A stretch of DNA of 64,000 nucleotides from Angomonas deanei (Eukaryota; Euglenozoa; Kinetoplastea; Trypanosomatida; Trypanosomatidae): the NCBI GenBank assembly GCA_903995115.1, contig LR877155.1:2501-66500 (forward strand). Reading direction: 5' to 3'. The notes beneath the pieces were generated by a model that saw only the letters and a program-made list of their open reading frames with translations, was not told the origin of the DNA and searched no databases. The stretch's first letter is position 1. Every line of letters begins with the position of its first letter. The translations under genes and the position numbers were made by a program. Below are positions 57,036 to 64,000 of the stretch, in pieces.

Positions 57036-60000
57036 TTACTCGGGTGGGTTATCTTGAACGGGGTTTGGTGGTGGAATATCAAACATATCGTCCTCATCGA
57101 GGCTAAACATAACACGGCGATTCTGGGAGGACTTTGTCTTTTTACCGTCGCGCCTCAGTGCAGAATTGGGAACCAACACGGGCGCGTCGTTTTCGGATTC
57201 CGCTCCAGTGGAAGGGAGGGTCGTGGTGGTCGGCGGATGAGTGGGCGGCTCCGTGTCAAAGTAATCTACTCCTTCCCGAACGTAATCGTAGCGGGGGGCT
57301 GGACGCCGTCTAAAGGCACCTTGGAACAGGGAGCGAAATGAACTGGACACCTGATCGAGAAAGGAAGAATTCTGATTCCCCGTGTCTTCCACTCCATCCA
57401 AAACATCAATTCCGTCCTCTGGAGAGTAATTGCGCAGCTCGCTGACGTTCTGTGCCACTTGCCTGTACTCATGTTCTAAATTTTCCTTGCTCTTCTTAAG
57501 CCAGTACACGTACACACCGAGGCACACACATACCACGACAACGAGGGCAAGTAGCTTTAGTAGAATCCTCGAGTTTCCGCATCTTTCATAAAAGTCAGCG
57601 GGAGGGGTGTAATCCCCAATACACTGTATGCCGCGAGTTGGTCGGTAGAACACTCGCTTTCGCGTCGGGCACTCCGTTGTGTCCTCGTAGCGGGTAAAGG
57701 AGCCCGAGGTACAGCGTGGACAGCCGAGTGGAGTCTGCCACTTAAATGTCAACCTATCTCGAGTGACATCGTACACTTCTATCACTCTACCGTTATCGGC
57801 GTCTACGCTCACGTCACATTCCAGTAATAAGGAGAAGCTACCATCCACGCTGGACATGGAAAGCACCTCCGTACCATTGTAGGGGACGTGTGTGTAGTTG
57901 ACGTACGCTTGTCCGTAGTTTTCGCCGGTGTTTTGATTTCGACGAGAGCAGGCGATGGCACTTCCAGCCGGGCACAAATCCTCGATCGGTTTACATAGTG
58001 AAAAGTAAAATCGCTCATCGTTACTCAAGTCGCCCATCTCATCGTCCAAGTCCAAACGATAGAAAGGTACACCAAGGCCGAACGCTCTACCAACAACTGT
58101 AGCTTCATTAAAGTTGTAAGAAAGCGAGTCCACTGTCACCGCACAGTTGCATGTCGACGGAGAGGCCCGTCCGGAAACACACGGGGTGCACCGCTCTGCT
58201 GCGAACGAGCTGATCGCGTTTTCGGGGCATGTAAGGCAAGAAGCAGCGCTCTTGTTTGGTTGGTACTCTCCCTCCTTGCAAGACGCGAAATAAGGGTCCT
58301 TTCCGCTGCACGAGTGTCCTGCCGGGCAAAGTGAGCAGTACTCTGCCCCTCCTTGGACGTCCCCGAAAATCTCCAGTTCTGTAATGACCAACGACACCGG
58401 TGTATCCCCCTTTTCCTGAAACAAGCACAATCTAAGAGAATGTTCTGCTAACGCCTTTCCTGTGGGGTCAGCACGGTTGGAGTAATTTAAGTGCACAAAA
58501 TGCTCGTGAATACCCAAAGACTTTGAATCAACAGGATAGTGAACCCCGTCCAGAACACACGACAATTGCCTGGCCTGGCTGATGTTCGTCCCCGCAGAAT
58601 TGCCACTTTCGGGGAGCAGCCCATACTTGAATTTTACGTATCCGTTCACTCTGCTATCAAAGTAGAACGTCAAGTTCGAAATCGAACTGTCGGCGTTGGC
58701 GTGAATAATGCTGCGGATATAGGTGATAGAGTTATCCTCATCTGCATGAGTGAAAACACCCAATTCGAAGCCCCCCTCTGTTCGGTTACACTCCCACAGC
58801 TCGCCGCGACAGACGGCCTGTTCCTGAACAACCCGTAAGGAATTCAAGTCATCAATGGCGTCAAACCCATTTTTAAAATGCAAAGAGGGGATTGCGGCCA
58901 TTCCCTTTTCACAAGCGGCACATTCTTTCCCATTCAGGTACTGTCCTTCTCCACACGAAATACACTTCATATTTTCGTCGCGATACATGCCCGGGTTACA
59001 AGGCGCGCACTCGACGGTTTCAACGTTATCGAAGGAAGGGTCGTTCGGTTCACAGCCGCTCTTCACCAATTTCCACCGCCGTGTTCGTGTCTGATTCGCC
59101 GTGCAGGGTGTGTAGATGGCCACATAGTCGCGAAGCGTACAATACCCTTTCGAATTGCAAGAACGGGAACCCTCTGGTGCCCAGTCGCCCTCCGGACACG
59201 GCGTACATTTTGCGCTGCCCTGCTCGCTGAACGTGCCCTCCGGACAAATCGTGCAATGGGAGGCACCTTCACCCGCATAATACCCAGCAGGGCACATAAG
59301 GCACTCGGTACCGGCCGAGTAGGAGTGTCCCGCAATCTGTATATTCCGAATAAACGCACGGTCGGCACCACCTTCCCCTGCCTGGTTGTAATCTTTATAA
59401 TAAATGAAAAGGACGACCGTTTTCCCGTACGGAAGAGTGATATTTGCCCCTCTCCATTCGTTAAATATACCGGTAGCAAAAAAACTACCGGAACCCACCT
59501 CATCGGCGTCGGTATTAGTGATAGTCGTACCGTTCAGTGCGATTAAAAGGCCATCAAAGTTGCGCTCGGACTCGATGCGGTACTCGAATAATAGTGCGCC
59601 CCCCTCTTTTTCGGTGATCTCGAGTGGCATCGATAAAATGGACTGCACACTTTCACTGCTTCCTCCCCACCACGTCTGTCCTCTGCTGCCCAGCGACTGG
59701 TTGCCAGAGTGCAGGTAGTCGGCCCCCTCTGAGGGGACCCAAGGTGAGCACGGCTCCAGAAAACAGTAGGAGCTGAACTCCTTCGGCAGGACTGGAAAAG
59801 TTTTGAAGGTCTGAAAACGGGGGGAGTAGTAGCCGCCTTTGCACTCCTCACAGGTCATTGTTTTTGCGTTGATATATTTTCCGTTATTACACTCGATGTG
59901 ATCGCACTTGTATACCTTAGAGGGAGGGATATGCATTTCACTCGCATCGCAGCCTGCGTTGGTAGGTATCGTCGCGTACTGCACGCGCTCCCCGAAAGAA

Positions 60001-60107
60001 TCGCACTCCGATAATTTATAAACCAAATCACCCTCCTCACAAGAACGGCAATAAACAGAGGGGAGGCTACAGATCACGAGAAAAACAAGAAAAACGTGAG
60101 AGACCAT
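57036..60107 (-). CDS. ELAPOR/EIG121-like cysteine-rich membrane receptor
   Basis: 1023 residues. A signal peptide (VFLVFLVICSLPSVYC, about 5-20) is followed by Cys-rich ephrin-receptor-like modules (CPAGYYAGEGASHCTICPEG and neighbours, about 270-330 and 600-650), an MRH (mannose-6-phosphate-receptor-like) region at about 650-800 (LPxCxP-like CPAGSAIACSRRN, FSLLLECD), one membrane segment (LLKLLALVVVVCVCLGVYVY, about 845-866) and a cytosolic tail of about 155 residues, Pro/Asp-rich. The same order of parts is found in metazoan ELAPOR1/2, receptors cycling between the Golgi and endolysosomes. Identification is from domain order. Several N-glycosylation sites are present. Confidence 0.75.
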   Translation of the reverse strand: MVSHVFLVFLVICSLPSVYCRSCEEGDLVYKLSECDSFGERVQYATIPTNAGCDASEMHIPPSKVYKCDHIECNNGKYINAKTMTCEECKGGYYSPRFQTFKTFPVLPKEFSSYCFLEPCSPWVPSEGADYLHSGNQSLGSRGQTWWGGSSESVQSILSMPLEITEKEGGALLFEYRIESERNFDGLLIALNGTTITNTDADEVGSGSFFATGIFNEWRGANITLPYGKTVVLFIYYKDYNQAGEGGADRAFIRNIQIAGHSYSAGTECLMCPAGYYAGEGASHCTICPEGTFSEQGSAKCTPCPEGDWAPEGSRSCNSKGYCTLRDYVAIYTPCTANQTRTRRWKLVKSGCEPNDPSFDNVETVECAPCNPGMYRDENMKCISCGEGQYLNGKECAACEKGMAAIPSLHFKNGFDAIDDLNSLRVVQEQAVCRGELWECNRTEGGFELGVFTHADEDNSITYIRSIIHANADSSISNLTFYFDSRVNGYVKFKYGLLPESGNSAGTNISQARQLSCVLDGVHYPVDSKSLGIHEHFVHLNYSNRADPTGKALAEHSLRLCLFQEKGDTPVSLVITELEIFGDVQGGAEYCSLCPAGHSCSGKDPYFASCKEGEYQPNKSAASCLTCPENAISSFAAERCTPCVSGRASPSTCNCAVTVDSLSYNFNEATVVGRAFGLGVPFYRLDLDDEMGDLSNDERFYFSLCKPIEDLCPAGSAIACSRRNQNTGENYGQAYVNYTHVPYNGTEVLSMSSVDGSFSLLLECDVSVDADNGRVIEVYDVTRDRLTFKWQTPLGCPRCTSGSFTRYEDTTECPTRKRVFYRPTRGIQCIGDYTPPADFYERCGNSRILLKLLALVVVVCVCLGVYVYWLKKSKENLEHEYRQVAQNVSELRNYSPEDGIDVLDGVEDTGNQNSSFLDQVSSSFRSLFQGAFRRRPAPRYDYVREGVDYFDTEPPTHPPTTTTLPSTGAESENDAPVLVPNSALRRDGKKTKSSQNRRVMFSLDEDDMFDIPPPNPVQDNPPE

Positions 60108-60359
60108 TTTTTATTATTATTGTAACGTAAAATTACTACTAAAAAGTTACTTCTTTCTCTGAGTGAAACACCAAAACTTCAAAGAAAAAGAAAATAGGAG
60201 AAGGAAAAATTACAAACAAAAAATAAAAAAAGAAAATTGAAACCCACCAAAACAAACACAGCGTACATCCCATAACAAGCAACATTAAACAACGTATAGA
60301 TCGTCCATTATCATTATTATACAAAATTCTATCAAATCACACTAATCATCCACAGTACA

Positions 60360-63300
60360 TTAGCGATTCCTGACCAGCCACCGTTCCAGTTCGCCTCCCC
60401 CACGATCCTCATACACCACGGTTGGCTTCGTCGGTACGTCACGAGTGGGCCTTGGCCCCTGAAAGCACTTGAACTCTATCTTGCTCCGCCGTTCTTCCTC
60501 CTTTCCACTCAAAATAAGACGCCACTCTTCCTCCTCTGCCAGCAACTGCACGACTTTATCGCTGTCCGTCGGCGCGGCACTGCTGCCCACCTTGGCTGCT
60601 TCGTCACCCTCTTCACTGCAAATTTTCCACCTAATTAGAGACTCGGCTCGCACCACATCAGCCCGTCCAAGACACTCCCTGTCGGTCAGCGCATTCACAG
60701 CAGCATTGAATTCCTGCTCCTGGCGGTCGGCAGCACGCTTCTGTGCATCGGCGGCACCGTCGGCAAACGCATTCTCCAGCGCAGCACGTTCAGCAGCCTC
60801 CTCGTCCTCAATGGCCTTGCGGGCATCAGCCTCGCTGTCGGTCAGCGCATTCACAGCAGCATTGAACTCCTGCTCCTGGCGGTCGGCAGCACGCTTCTGT
60901 GCATCGGCGGCACCGTCGGCAAACGCATTCTCCAGCGCAGCACGTTCAGCAGCCTCCTCGTCCTCAATGGCCTTGCGGGCATCAGCCTCGCTGTCGGTCA
61001 GCGCATTCACAGCAGCATTGAATTCCTGCTCCTGGCGGTCGGCAGCACGCTTCTGTGCGTCGGCGGCACCGTCGGCAAAAGCATTCTCTAGGGCAGCACG
61101 TTCAGCAGCCTCCTCGTCCTCAATGGCCTTGCGGGCATCAGCCTCGCTGTCGGTCAGCGCACTCACAGCAGCATTGAATTCCTGCTCCTGGCGGTCGGCA
61201 GCACGCTTCTGTGCATCGGCGGCACCGTCGGCAAACGCATTCTCCAGCGCAGCACGTTCAGCAGCCTCCTCGTCCTCAATGGCCTTGCGGGCATCAGCCT
61301 CGCTGTCGGTTAGCGCATTCACAGCAGCATTGAACTCCTGCTCCTGGCGGTCGGCAGCACGCTTCTGTGCGTCGGCGGCACCGTCGGCAAACGCATTCTC
61401 CAGCGCAACACGTTCAGCAGCCTCCTCGTCCTCAATGGCCTTGCGGGCATCAGCCTCGCTGTCGGTCAGCGCATTCACAGCAGCATTGAATTCCTGCTCT
61501 TGGCGGTCGGCAGCACGCTTCTGTGCGTCGGCGGCACCGTCGGCAAACGCATTCTCCAGCGCAGCACGTTCAGCAGCCTCCTCGTCCTCAATGGCCTTGC
61601 GGGCATCAGCCTCGCTGTCGGTCAGCGCATTCACAGCAGCATTGAACTCCTGCTCCTGGCGGTCGGCAGCACGCTTCTGTGCATCGGCGGCACCGTCGGC
61701 AAACGCATTCTCCAGCGCAGCACGTTCAGCAGCCTCCTCGTCCTCAATGGCCTTGCGGGCATCAGCCTCGCTGTCGGTCAGCGCATTCACAGCAGCATTG
61801 AATTCCTGCTCCTGGCGGTCGGCAGCACGCTTCTGTGCATCGGCGGCACCGTCGGCAAACGCATTCTCCAGCGCAGCACGTTCAGCAGCCTCCTCGTCCT
61901 CAATGGCCTTGCGGGCATCAGCCTCGCTGTCGGTCAGCGCATTCACAGCAGCATTGAATTCCTGCTCTTGGCGGTCGGCAGCACGCTTCTGTGCATCGGC
62001 GGCACCGTCGGCAAACGCATTCTCCAGCGCAGCACGTTCAGCAGCCTCCTCGTCCTCAATGGCCTTGCGGGCATCACCCTCGCTGTCGGTCAGCGCATTC
62101 ACAGCAGCATTGAACTCCTGCTCCTGGCGGTCGGCAGCACGCTTCTGTGCATCGGCGGCACCGTCGGCAAACGCATTCTCCAGCGCAGCACGTTCAGCAG
62201 CCTCCTCGTCCTCAATGGCCTTGCGGGCATCAGCCTCGCTGTCGGTCAGCGCATTCACAGCAGCATTGAATTCCTGCTCTTGGCGGTCGGCAGCACGCTT
62301 CTGTGCATCGGCGGCACCGTCGGCAAACGCATTCTCCAGCGCAGCACGTTCAGCAGCCTCCTCATCCTCAACGGCCTTGCGGGCATCAGCCTCGCTGTCG
62401 GTCAGCGCATTCACAGCAGCATTGAACTCCTGCTCCTGGCGGTCGGCAGCACGCTTCTGTGCGTCGGCGGCACCGTCGGCAAACGCATTCTCCAGCGCAG
62501 CACGTTCAGCAGCTTCCTCGTCCTCAATGGCCCTGCGGGCATCAGCCTCGCTGTCGGTTAGCGCATTCACAGCAGCATTGAACTCCTGCTCCTGGCGGTC
62601 GGCAGCACGCTTCTGTGCATCGGCGGCACCGTCGGCAAACGCATTCTCCAGCGCAGCACGTTCAGCAGCTTCCTCGTCCTCAATGGCCTTGCGGGCATCA
62701 GCCTCGCTGTCGGTTAGCGCATTCACAGCAGCATTGAATTCCTGCTCTTGGCGGTCGGCAGCACGCTTCTGTGCGTCGGCGGCACCGTCGGCAAACGCAT
62801 TCTCCAGCGCAGCACGTTCAGCAGCCTCCTCGTCCTCAATGGCCTTGCGGGCATCAGCCTCGCTGTCGGTTAGCGCATTCACAGCAGCATTGAACTCCTG
62901 CTCCTGGCGGTCGGCAGCACGCTTCTGTGCGTCGGCGGCACCGTCGGCAAACGCATTCTCCAGCGCAGCACGTTCAGCAGCCTCCTCGTCCTCAATGGCC
63001 TTGCGGGCATCAGCCTCGCTGTCGGTCAGCGCATTCACAGCAGCATTGAATTCCTGCTCCTGGCGGTCGGCAGCACGCTTCTGTGCGTCGGCGGCACCGT
63101 CGGCAAACGCATTCTCCAGCGCAGCACGTTCAGCAGCCTCCTCGTCCTCAATGGCCTTGCGGGCATCAGCCTCGCTGTCGGTCAGCGCATTCACAGCAGC
63201 ATTGAATTCCTGCTCCTGGCGGTCGGCAGCACGCTTCTGTGCGTCGGCGGCACCGTCGGCAAACGCATTCTCCAGCGCAGCACGTTCAGCAGCCTCCTCG

Positions 63301-64000
63301 TCCTCAATGGCCTTGCGGGCATCAGCCTCGCTGTCGGTCAGCGCATTCACAGCAGCATTGAATTCCTGCTCCTGGCGGTCGGCAGCACGCTTCTGTGCAT
63401 CGGCGGCACCGTCGGCAAACGCATTCTCCAGCGCAGCACGTTCAGCAGCCTCCTCGTCCTCAATGGCCTTGCGGGCATCAGCCTCGCTGTCGGTCAGCGC
63501 ATTCACAGCAGCATTGAATTCCTGCTCCTGGCGGTCGGCAGCACGCTTCTGTGCGTCGGCGGCACCGTCGGCAAACGCATTCTCCAGCGCAGCACGTTCA
63601 GCAGCCTCCTCGTCCTCAATGGCCTTGCGGGCATCAGCCTCGCTGTCGGTCAGCGCATTCACAGCAGCATTGAATTCCTGCTCTTGGCGGTCGGCAGCAC
63701 GCTTCTGTGCATCGGCGGCACCGTCGGCAAACGCATTCTCCAGCGCAGCACGTTCAGCAGCCTCCTCGTCCTCAATGGCCTTGCGGGCATCAGCCTCGCT
63801 GTCGGTCAGCGCACTCACAGCAGCATTGAATTCCTGCTCCTGGCGGTCGGCAGCACGCTTCTGCGCGTCGGCGGCACCGTCGGCAAACGCATTCTCCAGC
63901 GCAGCACGTTCAGCAGCCTCCTCGTCCTCAATGGCCTTGCGGGCATCAGCCTCGCTGTCGGTCAGCGCATTCACAGCAGCATTGAATTCCTGCTCTTGGC
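60360..64000 (-). CDS. Tandem 52-residue-repeat protein (5' end outside window)
   Basis: The C-terminal 1204 or more residues are inside the window; the frame runs off the right edge, so the start is missing. About 21 copies of a 52-residue unit (for example NALTDSEADARKAIEDEEAA then AERAALENAFADGAADAQKR) are followed by a unique tail of about 105 residues (RADVVRAESLIRWKICSEEG, ending GGGELERWLVRNR). The unit is charged, Ala-rich helix with no Pro or Cys in it, so a long coiled coil or straight helix rod is expected. Large repetitive proteins of this sort in trypanosomatids are often cytoskeletal or flagellar and strongly antigenic; which one this is I cannot tell. Confidence 0.85.
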   Translation of the reverse strand, partial: QEQEFNAAVNALTDSEADARKAIEDEEAAERAALENAFADGAADAQKRAADRQEQEFNAAVSALTDSEADARKAIEDEEAAERAALENAFADGAADAQKRAADRQEQEFNAAVNALTDSEADARKAIEDEEAAERAALENAFADGAADAQKRAADRQEQEFNAAVNALTDSEADARKAIEDEEAAERAALENAFADGAADAQKRAADRQEQEFNAAVNALTDSEADARKAIEDEEAAERAALENAFADGAADAQKRAADRQEQEFNAAVNALTDSEADARKAIEDEEAAERAALENAFADGAADAQKRAADRQEQEFNAAVNALTDSEADARKAIEDEEAAERAALENAFADGAADAQKRAADRQEQEFNAAVNALTDSEADARKAIEDEEAAERAALENAFADGAADAQKRAADRQEQEFNAAVNALTDSEADARKAIEDEEAAERAALENAFADGAADAQKRAADRQEQEFNAAVNALTDSEADARRAIEDEEAAERAALENAFADGAADAQKRAADRQEQEFNAAVNALTDSEADARKAVEDEEAAERAALENAFADGAADAQKRAADRQEQEFNAAVNALTDSEADARKAIEDEEAAERAALENAFADGAADAQKRAADRQEQEFNAAVNALTDSEGDARKAIEDEEAAERAALENAFADGAADAQKRAADRQEQEFNAAVNALTDSEADARKAIEDEEAAERAALENAFADGAADAQKRAADRQEQEFNAAVNALTDSEADARKAIEDEEAAERAALENAFADGAADAQKRAADRQEQEFNAAVNALTDSEADARKAIEDEEAAERAALENAFADGAADAQKRAADRQEQEFNAAVNALTDSEADARKAIEDEEAAERVALENAFADGAADAQKRAADRQEQEFNAAVNALTDSEADARKAIEDEEAAERAALENAFADGAADAQKRAADRQEQEFNAAVSALTDSEADARKAIEDEEAAERAALENAFADGAADAQKRAADRQEQEFNAAVNALTDSEADARKAIEDEEAAERAALENAFADGAADAQKRAADRQEQEFNAAVNALTDSEADARKAIEDEEAAERAALENAFADGAADAQKRAADRQEQEFNAAVNALTDRECLGRADVVRAESLIRWKICSEEGDEAAKVGSSAAPTDSDKVVQLLAEEEEWRLILSGKEEERRSKIEFKCFQGPRPTRDVPTKPTVVYEDRGGGELERWLVRNR
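60681..64000 (-). repeat. 156-bp tandem repeat array, about 21 units
   Basis: Exact spacing of 156 bases (the motif GTCGGTCAGCGC recurs at 60681, 60837 and onward to the edge). Units differ at a few, mostly synonymous, sites (GCATCG/GCGTCG, GAACTCC/GAATTCC, CTCTTGG/CTCCTGG, GTTAGC/GTCAGC), and those variants are shuffled among units, the mark of gene conversion or unequal crossing-over. The most diverged unit lies near 61073-61096. The array is inside the coding frame of the repeat protein. Confidence 0.95.

Noticed and set aside
61500-62561. 353-codon open frame on the plus strand inside the tandem repeats
   Set aside because: The 156-base unit is divisible by three, so any frame open in one unit stays open in all. 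It is the antisense shadow of the repeat protein.
60681-64000. CRISPR array
   Set aside because: The array is direct repeats without spacers and is in frame inside a eukaryotic protein gene.
1-64000. tRNA, rRNA or snoRNA genes
   Set aside because: I looked in the gaps for tRNA-like box sequences and conserved rRNA segments and saw none I could support by eye.

Overview
This window looks like nuclear DNA of a kinetoplastid protist, most probably a trypanosomatid close to Trypanosoma. Every gene I can support lies on the minus strand (transcription runs from 64000 towards 1). None shows an intron. Genes are separated by a few hundred bases rich in A or GA on the plus strand, which are T/CT polypyrimidine tracts on the coding strand. 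In the clear cases such a tract is followed by an AG and then the first ATG, the layout of spliced-leader trans-splicing inside one polycistronic unit. The species cannot be fixed from the sequence alone.

Right and central part (about 13.3-64 kb) is a conserved housekeeping cluster. In transcription order it holds: a very repetitive 52-residue-repeat protein cut by the window edge; an ELAPOR/EIG121-like membrane receptor; a cyclic-nucleotide-binding-domain protein; DNA primase small subunit; a nucleoporin-like propeller/solenoid protein; FolD; an unknown protein; a p47-type SEP/UBX cofactor; a carnitine acyltransferase; an API5-like protein (split in two frames); a divergent mitochondrial carrier; a putative mitochondrial protein; two very small proteins, one a small TIM chaperone; TRAP-alpha; an unknown 790-residue protein; an amino-acid transporter; a large nucleolar-type protein (split in two frames); a RING/EF-hand protein; an amphipathic-repeat membrane protein; a Tyr/Ser/Asp-rich protein joined out of frame to a second ORF; two CCCH zinc-finger proteins on either side of DCC1 and a Ubl/BAG-like protein; a coiled-coil protein; a short RRM protein; and a Rab-like GTPase.

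Left part (1-13 kb) is different: a multigene-family zone of the kind found near strand ends or subtelomeres. It has two paralogous P-loop proteins that resemble RHS/Crinkler-type proteins in architecture, two intact leucine-rich-repeat genes of two subfamilies, a degraded copy of one subfamily, a small remnant of the other, and about 1.4 kb with no recognisable gene.

Three conserved genes (21.7-24.6, 27.7-32.0 and 42.5-44.1 kb) are each broken into two overlapping or abutting frames by an apparent single-base shift. Two of the three can be placed at a short homopolymer. Assembly indels are the simplest explanation, but genuine or programmed shifts remain possible. Starts given here are the first ATG after the likely splice site; several longer open frames begin only with GTG or TTG and run through the polypyrimidine tract, so they were trimmed.
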